Shown one piece after another: positions 8,979 through 18,572 of a DNA stretch of 64,000 bases (positions within the stretch are counted from its first letter, which is position 1; each line of letters opens with the position of its first letter). The notes under the pieces were generated by a model. The model searched no databases. It had not been told where the DNA came from and saw only the letters and a list, made by a program, of their open reading frames with translations. Position numbers and translations under genes: made by a program. The DNA is from Paraburkholderia solisilvae (lineage in GTDB: Bacteria; Pseudomonadota; Gammaproteobacteria; Burkholderiales; Burkholderiaceae), in the NCBI RefSeq assembly GCF_902859875.1, contig NZ_CADIKF010000002.1, positions 62,001 to 126,000 on the forward strand, read 5' to 3'.

Positions 8979-9820
8979 ACGCGAAAATGAAACGCTCGCT
9001 GTGGTGCTGGCTCGCGCTGTCGCCGCTGGTGGTGGTCGTGCTGTTTCCGTTCGCGGTGATGTTCTTCACCGCGTTGAAGCCCGCACAGGAAGTGTTCGTG
9101 TATCCCGCACGCTGGCTGCCGGTGCACTGGCACTGGCAGAATTTCGTCGATATGTGGGACGCGGCCAACTTCGGCGTCGCGCTGCGCAACAGCGCGGTGA
9201 TCAGTTGCCTGTCGACGCTGCTCGCACTCGCGGTCAGCCTGCCGGCCGCGTACGCGCTCGCACGCTTCCCGTTCAGCGGCCGCGGCGTGTACCGGCAGTT
9301 CCTGCTCGTCACGCAGATGCTGTCGCCGATTCTGCTGGTGGTCGGCCTGTTCCGCCTCGCGGCAATGATTCCGTACGGCGACGGCAATCTCGTCGATTCG
9401 AAGATCGGCGTGATCGTGTCGTATGCGGCGTTCAACATTGCATTTGCGGTGTGGATGCTGTCGTCGTATTTCCAGACCGTGCCGCGTGATCTCGAGGAAT
9501 CCGCGTGGCTCGAAGGGTGCAGCCGTACGCGCGCGGTGTTCAAGGTGTTTCTGCCGCTCGCGGTGCCCGCCATTGTCGTCACCGCGATCTTCACGTTCAT
9601 CAATGCGTGGAACGAATTCGCGGTCGTCTATACGCTGATCCGCTCGCCGGAAAACAAGACACTGACCGTGCAGGTGACCGATATGGTCGCGGGCAAGTAC
9701 ACGGTCGAATGGCATCTGGTGATGGCCGCGACGTTGTGCGCGACGCTGCCGGTGTCGGTCGTGTTCGCGTGGTTGCAGCGGTATCTCGTGAAGGGGCTTG
9801 CGCTGGGTGCGGTGAAGTAA
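8975..9820 (+). CDS. Sugar ABC transporter permease (MalG/UgpE type)
   Basis: 281 residues with six membrane segments and a somewhat divergent EAA loop (EESAWLEGCSRTRAVF). The start ATG at 8975 sits behind GAAGGAGA and overlaps the preceding gene's stop. A much longer upstream extension of the frame is not coding. It forms the transmembrane pore together with the preceding permease. Confidence 0.9.
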   Translation: MNAKMKRSLWCWLALSPLVVVVLFPFAVMFFTALKPAQEVFVYPARWLPVHWHWQNFVDMWDAANFGVALRNSAVISCLSTLLALAVSLPAAYALARFPFSGRGVYRQFLLVTQMLSPILLVVGLFRLAAMIPYGDGNLVDSKIGVIVSYAAFNIAFAVWMLSSYFQTVPRDLEESAWLEGCSRTRAVFKVFLPLAVPAIVVTAIFTFINAWNEFAVVYTLIRSPENKTLTVQVTDMVAGKYTVEWHLVMAATLCATLPVSVVFAWLQRYLVKGLALGAVK

Positions 9821-9990
9821 CGCCGGTTTCATGCGCGCGTCGTGTGTGCGCTCGCGCGCGCACGTGGTCGGCGAAGACGAGGAAGTGGTCACCATAAAAT
9901 CGCCGAAATTGGTCATTTTGCGGGACCAGTTTTTTGCCTACTCTTGTGTTGTCGCGCCACTCGATGCGCACATCTACCAAGGAGTAAAGC

Positions 9991-10428
9991 ATGGAACCCC
10001 GTCTCGACTTCTATAAAGCCAATCCGCCTGTGATCAAGGCGATGCTCGCGCTCGAAGAGCGCATCGGCAAGAGCGACCTCGAAAAATCGCTGACCGATCT
10101 CGTGCGTCTGCGCGCATCGCAAATCAACGGCTGCGCGTTCTGCGTCGATATGCATTCCGCCGACGCGCGCAAAGGCGGCGAAACCGACCGGCGTCTCGCG
10201 GCCGTCGTCGTGTGGCGCGAAACGCCGTTCTTCACCGAGCGCGAACGCGCCGCGCTCGAATGGACCGAAGCGCTGACGCTCATTTCGCATAACCACGCGC
10301 CCGATCATGTGTGGGAAGCCGTGAAGCCGCATTTCAGCGAAGCGGAACTGGTCGACCTGACGCTGGTCATCTCGGCCATCAACGCGTGGAACCGCTTCGC
10401 GATCGGATTTCGCAAGCTCCCCACCTGA
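9991..10428 (+). CDS. Carboxymuconolactone decarboxylase / AhpD-like protein
   Basis: 145 residues of the AhpD-like fold with the redox motif CAFC (Cys48, Cys51) followed by His55, the catalytic pattern of alkylhydroperoxidase D-type proteins. Likely a small peroxide- or thiol-related reductase. AAGGAG precedes ATG. Upstream, TGGTC and GACCA separated by 9 bp (9908-9926) could be an operator. The downstream T-rich hairpin shows it is a single-gene unit. Confidence 0.85.
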   Translation: MEPRLDFYKANPPVIKAMLALEERIGKSDLEKSLTDLVRLRASQINGCAFCVDMHSADARKGGETDRRLAAVVVWRETPFFTERERAALEWTEALTLISHNHAPDHVWEAVKPHFSEAELVDLTLVISAINAWNRFAIGFRKLPT

Positions 10429-10471
10429 GGAAAACGCGCAAGCACAGCGTCTCCCCTCCCATACCAGACAC

Positions 10472-10501
10472 AGCCCGGCAGCGGTCAGGCCGGGCTTTTT
10501 G
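10472..10501 (+). terminator. Intrinsic terminator of the AhpD-like gene
   Basis: Stem AGCCCGGC/GCCGGGCT with a 9-base loop followed directly by a T-run (10497-10500). A classical rho-independent terminator 44 bp after the stop. Confidence 0.85.
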
Positions 10502-10615
10502 TCGTCCGTCGCTTGTTCAAGCGCCTCATTCGCGGTTGAAGCGGACGCCCTCGCCGACTAGACTGACGGTCTTTATCGCATGACGAACTATCTATAACGA
10601 ACGGAGACCGATCGG

Positions 10616-12079
10616 ATGACTCACAACATCGAAGGACGCACGCGCTGGCTGGCACTCGTCGTGCTTTGTCTCGGCGTGCTGATGATCGTGCTCGACACGA
10701 CCATCGTCAATGTCGCGCTGCCTTCGATCGCAGCCGATCTCGGCTTTTCGGAAACGTCGCTGGTGTGGGTCGTCAATGCGTACATGCTGACGTTCGGCGG
10801 CTTTCTGCTGTTCGGCGGCCGGCTCGGCGATCTTTACGGGCACCGAAAACTGTTTCTCGCGGGCATCACGCTGTTTACGCTCGCCTCGCTCGCATGCGGG
10901 CTCGCAAATTCGCAGGTCATGCTGGTGTGCGCACGCGCGGTGCAGGGACTGGGCGGTGCGATCGTGTCCGCCGTGTCGCTGTCGCTGATCATGAACCTGT
11001 TCACCGAACCGGGAGAACGCGCCAAGGCAATGGGCGTATACGGCTTCGTTTGCGCAGGCGGCGGCAGCATTGGCGTGCTGCTCGGCGGACTGCTGACGAA
11101 TCTGCTCAGCTGGCACTGGATCTTCCTCGTCAATCTGCCGATCGGCATTGCCGTGTACGGCTTATGCGTCACACTGCTGCCCGCCGGCCGTGGACATGCG
11201 CACGGCGAACGGCTCGACATCGGAGGCGCGGTGACGGTCACCGCATCGCTGATGCTCGCGGTCTATGCGATCGTCAACGGCAATGAAGCCGGCTGGATCT
11301 CCGCGCAAACGCTCGGCCTGATCGGCGCGGCGGTCGTGCTGATGGCCGTGTTCCTTGCGATCGAGTCGCGTGTGCGTCATCCGCTGATGCCGCTCGCGCT
11401 GTTCAGACTGCGCAATGTGTCGGTTGCGAATGTGATCGGCGTGCTATGGGCCGCCGCGATGTTCGCGTGGTTCTTCATCTCGGCGCTGTATATGCAGCGC
11501 GTGCTCGGCTACGCGCCGTTCCAGGTCGGGCTGGCGTTTTTGCCGGCGAATCTGATCATGGCGGTTTTTTCGCTCGGCTTGTCGGCGCGCATCGTGATGC
11601 GTTTCGGCATCCGCCGGCCGATCGCCGCGGGCCTGCTGCTCGCCGCGATCGGGCTGCTGCTGTTCGCGCGCGCGCCGGTGGCCGGCCAGTTCCTTATCGA
11701 CGTGTTGCCCGGCATGCTGCTGCTCGGCATCGGCGCGGGCGTCGCGTTCAACCCGGTGCTGCTCGCCGCCATGAACGACGTCGAGCCGAGCGATTCGGGG
11801 CTCGCGTCCGGCATCGTCAACACGTCGTTCATGATGGGCGGCGCGCTCGGTCTGGCCGTGCTCGCGAGCCTCGCGGCCGCGCAATCCGGCGAATCCGGCG
11901 CCACGCACGACTTGCGCGCCGCGCTCACCGACGGTTACCACCTCGCGTTTCTGTGCGGTGCGATTTTCGCCGCGGCGGCCGCGATGCTTGGCGGGTTGCT
12001 GCTGCGCACCGCGTCGCAACAAGCCGCGCAGCCGTCGCGTGAAAGCGGCGGCGGTCGCGCCGCGACGGATCAGCTTTGA
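10616..12079 (+). CDS. MFS drug exporter, DHA2 (EmrB/QacA) family
   Basis: 487 residues with about 14 hydrophobic segments. The motif LDTTIVNVALPSI in helix 1 and GRLGDLYGHRK in loop 2-3 are diagnostic of the DHA2 proton-driven multidrug exporters. It lacks an adjacent EmrA-type adaptor, so it probably works alone in the inner membrane. The AraC/GyrI-type regulator immediately downstream on the same strand is a likely controller. Confidence 0.9.
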   Translation: MTHNIEGRTRWLALVVLCLGVLMIVLDTTIVNVALPSIAADLGFSETSLVWVVNAYMLTFGGFLLFGGRLGDLYGHRKLFLAGITLFTLASLACGLANSQVMLVCARAVQGLGGAIVSAVSLSLIMNLFTEPGERAKAMGVYGFVCAGGGSIGVLLGGLLTNLLSWHWIFLVNLPIGIAVYGLCVTLLPAGRGHAHGERLDIGGAVTVTASLMLAVYAIVNGNEAGWISAQTLGLIGAAVVLMAVFLAIESRVRHPLMPLALFRLRNVSVANVIGVLWAAAMFAWFFISALYMQRVLGYAPFQVGLAFLPANLIMAVFSLGLSARIVMRFGIRRPIAAGLLLAAIGLLLFARAPVAGQFLIDVLPGMLLLGIGAGVAFNPVLLAAMNDVEPSDSGLASGIVNTSFMMGGALGLAVLASLAAAQSGESGATHDLRAALTDGYHLAFLCGAIFAAAAAMLGGLLLRTASQQAAQPSRESGGGRAATDQL

Positions 12080-12180
12080 CCGCGCGCGCGGCACGCGCGG
12101 TTCCCGGCAGATGCGCAATGCCGATCAAATGACGCTTGCGCGCGGCATCTATGCTGGGTTCATGCCCGTCAAGAGTCCGT

Positions 12181-13014
12181 ATGAACCCTGTCGCCAAAGC
12201 GCTCTGGTTTATCGAAAGTCACTTTGCAGGCGACCTCACGCTCGACGAGATCGCGCAATGCGGCTGCGTGTCGCGCTTTCATTTGTCGCGCGCATTTGAA
12301 GCGGCAACCGGCAGGCCGGTCATGCGCTACGTGCGTGCGCGCCGCCTGAGCGAGGCCGCGCGGCGGCTTGCGCGCGGCGCGCCGGAGATTCTCGCGGTCG
12401 CCATCGATGCCGGCTACGGCTCTCACGAGGCATTCACGCGCGCGTTTCGCGAGCAGTTCGGCATCACGCCGGAAGCGCTGCGCGCGCAAGGGCATGTCGA
12501 CAACCTCGCACTCGTGGAGCCGATCAAAATGGACGAAACCCTGATCACCAACCTGCAGCCGCCGCGCTTCGTCGACGGCGAGCCGCTTCTCGTCGCGGGA
12601 TTCAGCGAGCGCTACCACTGCGAAGGCAGTTCCAATATTCCGGCGCAATGGCAGCGCTTCGTGCCGCATATCGGCTCGGTGCCCGGGCAGATCGGCAACG
12701 TTGCATACGGGGTCTGCTATAACGCGGACGATGCCGGTAATTTCGACTACCTGTGCGGCGTCGAAGTCGCCGATTTTGCCGCTTTGCCGGTGAACATGAG
12801 CCACGTGCGCATTGCCGCGCAGCGCTACGCGGTGTTCGCACACCCTGAGCACATTTCAGCGATCCGGCGTACGTGGAACACGATCTGGAATGCGTGGCTG
12901 CCGGCCTCGGGGCACACGCCCGCGGACGCGCCGAACTTCGAGCGATACGACGAGCGGTTCAATGCGACGACCGGCATGGGCGGCGTCGAGATCTGGCTGC
13001 CGCTGAAAGGGTGA
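12181..13014 (+). CDS. AraC-family regulator with C-terminal GyrI-like effector domain
   Basis: 277 residues. The first ~105 residues are an AraC double HTH (ESHFAGDLTLDEIAQ, then GYGSHEAFTRAFREQFG). Residues ~120-277 form a GyrI-like (BmrR/Rob effector) domain that binds cationic or aromatic drugs in this family. I choose ATG 12181 because the HTH starts immediately after it; an in-frame ATG at 12151 is possible. Its position behind the MFS exporter suggests drug-responsive control of that gene. Confidence 0.85.
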   Translation: MNPVAKALWFIESHFAGDLTLDEIAQCGCVSRFHLSRAFEAATGRPVMRYVRARRLSEAARRLARGAPEILAVAIDAGYGSHEAFTRAFREQFGITPEALRAQGHVDNLALVEPIKMDETLITNLQPPRFVDGEPLLVAGFSERYHCEGSSNIPAQWQRFVPHIGSVPGQIGNVAYGVCYNADDAGNFDYLCGVEVADFAALPVNMSHVRIAAQRYAVFAHPEHISAIRRTWNTIWNAWLPASGHTPADAPNFERYDERFNATTGMGGVEIWLPLKG

Positions 13015-13036
13015 TGGACCGGAAGTGATGCAGGGA

Positions 13037-13059
13037 TGCGGCGCCTTGGGGGCGCCGCA
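13037..13059 (+). terminator. Stem-loop after the AraC gene
   Basis: Nine-bp perfect stem TGCGGCGCC/GGCGCCGCA with a 5-base loop, 22 bp after the stop. Only a short T-stretch follows, 9 bp later, so the assignment is moderate. Confidence 0.5.
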
Positions 13060-13123
13060 CGAAGGGTCTTTATTCAAGCCTGGAAGCGGGCGCCGCGTTG
13101 CGCAGCCCGCCGCATCGCACCCG

Positions 13124-13450
13124 TCAATGTGGGCCGTTGGTCGGTTTGTCGTGCGGTTCGAGCGGCTTGTGCGCATCGCCGCCGGCGCCCGGGAAAAATG
13201 CGTTCCATACGGCCCGCACGCCTTCGGCCGCCGCCACTTCGCCGCCGATGTTCTCGGTCTCGCCGGCACGCGCCGGATCCTTGCTCAAGCCGCGCCAGTG
13301 CGTAAACACAAGCAGCGGCTTTTCGGTCCACTCGCCCTCGGCAAAGCGCGCGAACGCGGTTTCACCGCTCACCAGCTGCACTTCGTACCATCCTTCGCGC
13401 GCCGGCTTGTATTCGTCTAACGGAAACCACTCGGTCGGATCAATTTCCAT
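13124..13450 (-). CDS. Conserved-looking small hypothetical protein
   Basis: 108 residues, soluble, rich in Trp, Glu and aromatic residues (EWFPLDEYKPAREGWYEVQL). I start at the ATG preceded by GAGGGACGAT rather than seven codons upstream. No family recognised. The pattern of a short beta-rich protein with paired Trp is consistent with a small adaptor or ligand-binding protein, but no function is claimed. Confidence 0.6.
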   Translation of the reverse strand: MEIDPTEWFPLDEYKPAREGWYEVQLVSGETAFARFAEGEWTEKPLLVFTHWRGLSKDPARAGETENIGGEVAAAEGVRAVWNAFFPGAGGDAHKPLEPHDKPTNGPH

Positions 13451-13573
13451 ATCGTCCCTCTTTCGGTTCATCGGTCATGACGGGTGCCACACAACAACTG
13501 CCAATACGCATTGTACGTGGGGAATGGGCGGACTTTGCTCACGGCGCTGCGCGCCATTGCCGAAAGGCGGAAC

Positions 13574-13636
13574 GGCCAACTCGTCCAATCCTATCGAACG
13601 AGTTGGCCATGTCATTCGTACGTCATTCGTCATTCG
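13574..13636. promoter_or_regulatory. Inverted repeat and tandem GTCATTCG motifs upstream of an SDR gene
   Basis: Perfect 11-bp arms GGCCAACTCGT (13574-13584) and ACGAGTTGGCC (13598-13608) are followed at once by three GTCATTCG copies (13611, 13622, 13629). The whole array lies 50-110 bp before the SDR start, where a repressor operator would be expected. No matching regulator gene is adjacent. Confidence 0.45.
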
Positions 13637-13683
13637 AGCGACCACAATTGCCTTCACATTGAACACGTTCATAGGAGAACGTC

Positions 13684-14421
13684 ATGAATCGCTTTGAAGG
13701 CAAGACCGTACTCGTGACCGGCGGCAACAGCGGCATCGGCCTCGTTACCGCGCAAGCTTTTGCAGCCGAAGGCGCACGCGTCATCATCACCGGCCGTGAT
13801 GAGGTGACGCTCGCTACGGCCGCCGCGACGCTCGGCAAGTCGGCGCTCGCGATCCGCAACGACGCCGGCTCGGTGGCCGGCGCCCGCGAACTCGGCAAGC
13901 GTCTCGCAGAGGAAGACGTGCGTCTCGATGCGGTGTTCATCAACGCAGGCATTGCCAAATTCTCCGCATTCGCGGATGTCGCCGAATCGATGTGGGATGA
14001 GTCGTTCGACATCAATGTCAAAGGCCCTTACTTCCAGATCCAGGCGTTGACGCCGCTGCTCAACAAGGGCGCCTCGATTGTGCTGAACGGCTCGATCAAT
14101 GCGCACATCGGCATGCCGTCGTCATCGATCTACGCGGCGAGCAAGGCTGCGCTGATCTCGCTCGCGAAGACGCTGTCGGCCGAACTGTTGCCGCGCGGCG
14201 CACGCGTCAACGTGATCAGCCCGGGGCCGGTCACCACGCCGCTGCACACGAAGCTCGGCCTCGATCCGGATTCCGCGGAGCAACTCAAGAACCAGATTCC
14301 GCTCGGCCGCTTCGGCAAGTCGAGCGAGATCGCCGCGACCGTGCTGCATCTGGCGGCGCCGGAATCGGGCTTTATCGTCGGCACCGAGATTGTGATCGAC
14401 GGCGGAATGATTCAGCTGTAA
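13684..14421 (+). CDS. SDR-family oxidoreductase
   Basis: 245 residues. Cofactor motif TGGNSGIG at 12-19, NAG at 87-89, Ser137, Tyr150 and Lys154 (YAASK), and C-terminal VIDGGM. GGAGAAC lies before ATG. Single-gene unit ended by a T-rich hairpin. It resembles the many orphan SDRs induced by electrophiles or quinones; the substrate is unknown. Confidence 0.88.
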   Translation: MNRFEGKTVLVTGGNSGIGLVTAQAFAAEGARVIITGRDEVTLATAAATLGKSALAIRNDAGSVAGARELGKRLAEEDVRLDAVFINAGIAKFSAFADVAESMWDESFDINVKGPYFQIQALTPLLNKGASIVLNGSINAHIGMPSSSIYAASKAALISLAKTLSAELLPRGARVNVISPGPVTTPLHTKLGLDPDSAEQLKNQIPLGRFGKSSEIAATVLHLAAPESGFIVGTEIVIDGGMIQL

Positions 14422-14445
14422 GCGCTGCATGGCTTGATGCTGGCT

Positions 14446-14477
14446 TGGCGCGGCGCACGGCCGCGCCAGCGTTTTTT
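14446..14477 (+). terminator. Intrinsic terminator of the SDR gene
   Basis: Stem TGGCGCGGC/GCCGCGCCA with a 5-base loop, then six T residues at 14472-14477. Confidence 0.8.
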
Positions 14478-14587
14478 CCTCCGGCGCGTTTTGTCGTATC
14501 GTTCGCGACAGGCATACTTGCGACACGACACACACACAACGCAACGTCACGCCGGCTTCGCCGCCGGCGCCGTCGAGGAGAAAGAAC

Positions 14588-15331
14588 GTGCAGCAGAGGA
14601 ACAACGAGTTCGGTCAGCCGATCGGCGCGCCGGTGCCGGACTGGCACGGCGCGCAAAAGCCCGATGCGACGCCGCTTACCGGCCGTTACTGCCGACTCGA
14701 ACATGTAAGCGCCGAGCAACACGCGAACGAACTGTACGACGCCTATCAACAGGCTGGCGACGCGCGCGACTGGACTTACCTCAGCGTCGGCCCATTCGAC
14801 TCATTCGACGCGTACCGCGCCCACCTGACGCGCATCGCCGCATCGGCCGATCCGTTTCACTACACCGTCATCGATCTGGCGACCGGCAAGGCGGTCGGCA
14901 CGCTCGCGCTGATGCGCATCGACGCGGTACACGGTGTGATCGAGGTCGGTTTCGTCACGTATTCGCGGCTCCTGCAGAAAACGCGCGCGGGAACCGAGGC
15001 GATTTTTCTGCTGATGCGTCACGCGTTCGACACCCTCGGCTATCGCCGTTTCGAATGGAAGTGTGATGCGCTCAATGCGCCGTCGCGCGCCGCGGCACTG
15101 CGCTACGGCTTCACATTCGAGGGGATTTTCCGGCAGGCGATCGTCTATCGCGGGCGCAACCGCGACACCGCGTGGTTTTCGATTATCGACGGCGAATGGC
15201 CAGCCATTCGCACAGCATTCGACGCGTGGCTCGAGCCGGCCAACTTCGATGCGCACGGCGTTCAGGTGCGCAAGCTGGCTGATCTGGTCGACGAGCAACG
15301 TGCGCGCACGCCACGCACGGATGCCGCTTAA
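14588..15331 (+). CDS. GNAT N-acetyltransferase, RimJ/RimL-like
   Basis: 247 residues. The sequence has the RimJ/RimL pattern: an early LTGRYCRLEHV, VGTLALMRID, then IEVGFVTYSRLLQKTRAGTE, and FEWKCDALNAPSRAAALRYG in the acetyl-CoA part. The start is GTG 14588 behind GAGGAGAAAGAAC. These cytoplasmic enzymes acetylate amino groups of proteins or small amines; the target is unknown. Confidence 0.85.
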   Translation: MQQRNNEFGQPIGAPVPDWHGAQKPDATPLTGRYCRLEHVSAEQHANELYDAYQQAGDARDWTYLSVGPFDSFDAYRAHLTRIAASADPFHYTVIDLATGKAVGTLALMRIDAVHGVIEVGFVTYSRLLQKTRAGTEAIFLLMRHAFDTLGYRRFEWKCDALNAPSRAAALRYGFTFEGIFRQAIVYRGRNRDTAWFSIIDGEWPAIRTAFDAWLEPANFDAHGVQVRKLADLVDEQRARTPRTDAA

Positions 15332-15362
15332 GCAGCGAGCCGGCTAGCGAAGCAGTAGGACG

Positions 15363-15406
15363 ACGCATAACGGTAGCGCGCTTCAATGCGCGCCGCCGTC
15401 ATGCGT
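15363..15406. terminator. Bidirectional stem-loop between convergent genes
   Basis: An imperfect long hairpin: ACGCAT, ACGG and GCGCGC pair in order with GCGCGC, CCGT and ATGCGT around a TTCAAT loop. It sits between the convergent GNAT and hydrolase genes. Confidence 0.5.
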
Positions 15407-15469
15407 GTGCATTCGCTTGCGGCAGCGCTTCGCGCGCCGCCGCATGTAGCGTAGCGAGGCGCCGGCCGA

Positions 15470-16291
15470 TCAGCCCTTGATGAACGCGAGCAGATCGGCG
15501 TTCACCTTGTCCGCGTGCGTCACGCACATTCCGTGCGGCGCGCCTTCATACACCTTCAGCGTTGCGTTCTTCACGATCTTCGCCGACATCCGCCCGGCTG
15601 CATCGATCGGCACGATCTGATCGTCGTCGCCGTGCAGCACCAGCGTCGGCACGTCGATCTTCTGCAGGTCCGCCGTGTAGTCGACTTCGGAGAACTGCTT
15701 GATGCACGCGTAGTGACCTACGATGCCGCCGGCCATACCCTGCCGCCAGAATTCGTCAATGGTGCCCTGCGATACCTTCGCACCCTGACGGTTGTAGCCA
15801 AAGAACGGCATGGCGAGGTCCTTGTAGAACTGCGACCGGTTGTCCGCGACGCCTTTGCGAATGCCGTCGAACACGTCGATCGGCAGGCCGCCCGGGTTCG
15901 CCGCGGTCTTCAGCATCAGCGGCGGCACCGCGCCGATCAGCACCGCTTTGGCGACCCGCCCGGTGCCATGCCGGCCGATGTAGTGCGCCACTTCACCGCC
16001 GCCCGTCGAGTGGCCGACGAGCACGGCCTCCTTCAGATCGAGATGGTCGATCACGGCGGCAAGGTCGTCCGCATACGTGTCCATATCGTTGCCGTTCGAC
16101 GTCTGTGACGAACGGCCGTGACCGCGGCGGTCGTGTGCAATGACGCGGAAGCCGTGTTGCACGAAGAACAACAATTGCGGATCCCACGCGTCGGCGTCGA
16201 GCGGCCAGCCATGCGAGAAGACAATCGGTTTGCCGCTGCCCCAGTCCTTGTAGAAGATTTGCGCGCCATCTTGGGTCGTGACCGTATTCAT
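15470..16291 (-). CDS. Alpha/beta hydrolase, cofactor-free haloperoxidase/arylesterase type
   Basis: 273 residues. Nucleophile elbow GHSTGG with Ser95, acid in [11 protein letters not shown] and His in APHGMCVTH give the full triad. [15 protein letters not shown] and [10 protein letters not shown] are typical of the non-heme chloroperoxidase/esterase group, which act as esterases and can form peracids. GGAG precedes ATG. Single gene with a long upstream region. Confidence 0.88.
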   Translation of the reverse strand: MNTVTTQDGAQIFYKDWGSGKPIVFSHGWPLDADAWDPQLLFFVQHGFRVIAHDRRGHGRSSQTSNGNDMDTYADDLAAVIDHLDLKEAVLVGHSTGGGEVAHYIGRHGTGRVAKAVLIGAVPPLMLKTAANPGGLPIDVFDGIRKGVADNRSQFYKDLAMPFFGYNRQGAKVSQGTIDEFWRQGMAGGIVGHYACIKQFSEVDYTADLQKIDVPTLVLHGDDDQIVPIDAAGRMSAKIVKNATLKVYEGAPHGMCVTHADKVNADLLAFIKG

Positions 16292-16733
16292 CGTATCAAG
16301 CTCCGTGCTGGTGGAAAGAACTGCGGATGATTGCCGCGACGCGAGCCAATGCGGCCGGCGCCGTAGCGATGCAACGCTTCGGATTGCGGAGGTTCATCGG
16401 ACGATCACCTGCCGCCCGACGATAGGGATGCGAGTGCTAGATGCCGGCTCACCTATCCGGCATCGGCACACGGCGTTGACGCTGCTGATGTGCGTGCCGC
16501 ACGTCGCTCCGTGGAATGACGAGCAGATTATGCGTCGAAAAATTCGGCGGCGCATCAGACGATGGTTTATATTGCGCGCGCAACAATGCTATGGCCATGC
16601 GGTAAAGTGCATGGGCAAGTTATATTTTCGCGAAGCGCGCCGGCGCTTGAGTTCGTGTCTGTCGCCATGCTGTCACGAGTGTGGTTAGCGCGGAAAATGG
16701 CCGGCGACCGAATCCCGGCAAGCGGCGTGCGAC
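16292..16733. other. 442-bp gene-free stretch
   Basis: Upstream region of the minus-strand hydrolase. I find no credible coding frame. It contains a perfect 8-bp dyad GATGCCGG/CCGGCATC with a 9-bp spacer at 16440-16464, which may be an operator or hairpin. Confidence 0.5.
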
Positions 16734-17207
16734 CTATCGCCCCGCGTAGGCATCCTCGAGCGCGGCGATGTCGAGCTTCACCATACCCATCATCGCCTCC
16801 ATCACGCGCTTCGCTTTCACGGGGTCCTTATCCTGCAGCATCTTGCCCAGCACCGTCGGCACCACCTGCCATGACACGCCGAAACGGTCGGTCAGCCAGC
16901 CGCATTGCTGAGGCGCGCCGCCTTCCAGCAGCCTGTTCCAAAGTGCATCGACTTCCGCTTGCGTTTCGCATTTGACAAAGAATGAGATGGCCGGCGAAAA
17001 CGTGAACTGCGGGCCGCCGTTCAGCGCGATAAATTCGCGCCCTTCAATATCGAACGTCACGCTCAGCACCTGGCCCGCCTTGCTCGGGACCGCGTCGTTG
17101 TAGTACATCACGTCGCCGATGCGCCCGTTTCTGAACACGGACACATAAAAGTTCGCGGCGTCTTCCGCGTGACCGTCGAACCACAGACATGTGGCAATCC
17201 TGTCCAT
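16734..17207 (-). CDS. VOC-superfamily PhnB-like protein
   Basis: 157 residues. ATCLWFDGHAEDAANFYVSV at the N-terminus and WLTDRFGVSWQVVP later are the hallmark of the PhnB/3-demethylubiquinone-methyltransferase-like VOC group. These proteins have a glyoxalase-type paired beta-alpha-beta fold; their reactions are mostly unknown. A second, distinct VOC gene follows upstream on the same strand. Confidence 0.85.
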   Translation of the reverse strand: MDRIATCLWFDGHAEDAANFYVSVFRNGRIGDVMYYNDAVPSKAGQVLSVTFDIEGREFIALNGGPQFTFSPAISFFVKCETQAEVDALWNRLLEGGAPQQCGWLTDRFGVSWQVVPTVLGKMLQDKDPVKAKRVMEAMMGMVKLDIAALEDAYAGR

Positions 17208-17277
17208 CGATTCTCCATTTTGCTCGCGTGAGCGTTGGGTGCGGACGGCATGCTCGCGCGACGCGTGTTGTCATGCG

Positions 17278-17304
17278 CACGGCGCCGCATGACACGGCGC
17301 CGTG
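17278..17304 (-). terminator. Stem-loop between two VOC genes
   Basis: Perfect 10-bp stem CACGGCGCCG/CGGCGCCGTG with a 7-base loop in the 146-bp gap. It probably ends or attenuates transcription of the 17354-17833 gene. Confidence 0.5.
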
Positions 17305-17353
17305 TATGAAGCGCCGCCCGATAAACGCGAATGGCGGCGCGGCGCGATGCGAA

Positions 17354-17833
17354 TTACTGCCGCGACTTCATCATTTCCTGCATGGCGGCCTGCATTTCTT
17401 CGGGCGTCATGTCGACCTTGTGAGTCGCGACCGACCAGCGGTGACCGAACGGGTCTTCCAGTTGACCGTAACGGTCGCCCCAGAACATATCGGCGACCGG
17501 CATCGTGACTTTCGCGCCCGCTTTCTCCGCTTGCGCGACCGTCGCATCGGCGTTGTCGACGTATAGATGAATCGTGACGGGCGAACCCTTCAGCGCCTTC
17601 GGCCCGACTGCGCCGGCACAGTCGGGCATTTCATCGACGAGCATCAGCGTCGAATCGCCGATCTTCAGCGACGCGTGCATCAATTTTCCGCCCGGACCGG
17701 GCATACGAACCTGTTCGACCGCGTTGAATGCTTTTTTGTAAAACTCGATCGCGTCGGCCGCGCCGGCACAGACGATATGCGGGGTCAGCGAATGCATGCC
17801 TTCAGGGATGGTTCTCGTGGCTGGCTTGGACAT
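17354..17833 (-). CDS. VOC-superfamily PhnB-like glyoxalase/bleomycin-resistance protein
   Basis: 159 residues. LTPHIVCAGAADAIEFYKKA, YVDNADATVAQAEKAGAKV and DMFWGDRYGQLEDPFGHRW are typical of the PhnB-type VOC family. The C-terminal tail (TPEEMQAAMQEMMKS) is Met-rich. Cytoplasmic, probably metal-binding; no defined substrate. Confidence 0.87.
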   Translation of the reverse strand: MSKPATRTIPEGMHSLTPHIVCAGAADAIEFYKKAFNAVEQVRMPGPGGKLMHASLKIGDSTLMLVDEMPDCAGAVGPKALKGSPVTIHLYVDNADATVAQAEKAGAKVTMPVADMFWGDRYGQLEDPFGHRWSVATHKVDMTPEEMQAAMQEMMKSRQ

Positions 17834-18074
17834 AGTCGTGGCTCCTGTCTATCGACGAATGAATGGGTGGCGAAGCTTCACCGGACATCGTGGCTTCATC
17901 ACGACGACGAGTAAGCCATCTTCGAATCGACATAGGCAAGCGGAAATTTCTGATGCGCAGCGGGATCATGCTGCAATGCTGCGCCGCAACGGCCTACCCG
18001 GCACGTATCGTGCGAGGCGACTCATGACGCGGTTATCTGGCGTCCGAACCTGCGTTGCCGATAAGGGGTCTCTC

Positions 18075-18572
18075 GTGACGAAAAACTGGTTCTCCCAATT
18101 CTCGACCATGCTTTCGACGATGGCCGGCAGACCCGTCACATTCGTGATCGCGGCGCTACTGGTCGTCATATGGGCGGTGAGCGGGCCGTTATTTCACTTT
18201 AGTGACACATGGCAGCTCGTCATCAATACGTCGACGACGATCGTCACGTTTCTGATGGTGTTCCTGATCCAGAACACGCAAAACCGTGACACCGCGGCGA
18301 TGCAGATCAAACTCGACGAACTGATCCGCGCGCTCGCCGGCGCGCACAATGCGCTGCTCGATCTGGAGGAACTCGACGAAAAGGATCTGACGCGCTTTCG
18401 CAAGCGCTATGAACAGCTCGCTGACGAAGCGCGCACCGCCTTGCGCGCGGGCGGCACCGATACCGATTCGCCGTTTGTCGAAGACGACCGGAACGCGAAT
18501 GACGATGCGCAGCAACATCAGCCGTCACGCGACCCGCATGCTGAACGCAAACAGGACCGGCGCGAAAGCTGA
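18075..18572 (+). CDS. Low-affinity iron permease family (PF04120-type) small membrane protein
   Basis: 165 residues with two membrane segments, separated by PLFHFSDTWQLVINT, and the conserved block TFLMVFLIQNTQNRDTAAMQ. A long acidic cytoplasmic helix and a disordered charged tail follow. Chosen start is GTG 18075 behind AAGGGG; the in-frame extension to 17796 overlaps the upstream promoter region and is unconserved. Despite the family name, bacterial members have no proven iron transport role. Confidence 0.82.
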   Translation: MTKNWFSQFSTMLSTMAGRPVTFVIAALLVVIWAVSGPLFHFSDTWQLVINTSTTIVTFLMVFLIQNTQNRDTAAMQIKLDELIRALAGAHNALLDLEELDEKDLTRFRKRYEQLADEARTALRAGGTDTDSPFVEDDRNANDDAQQHQPSRDPHAERKQDRRES

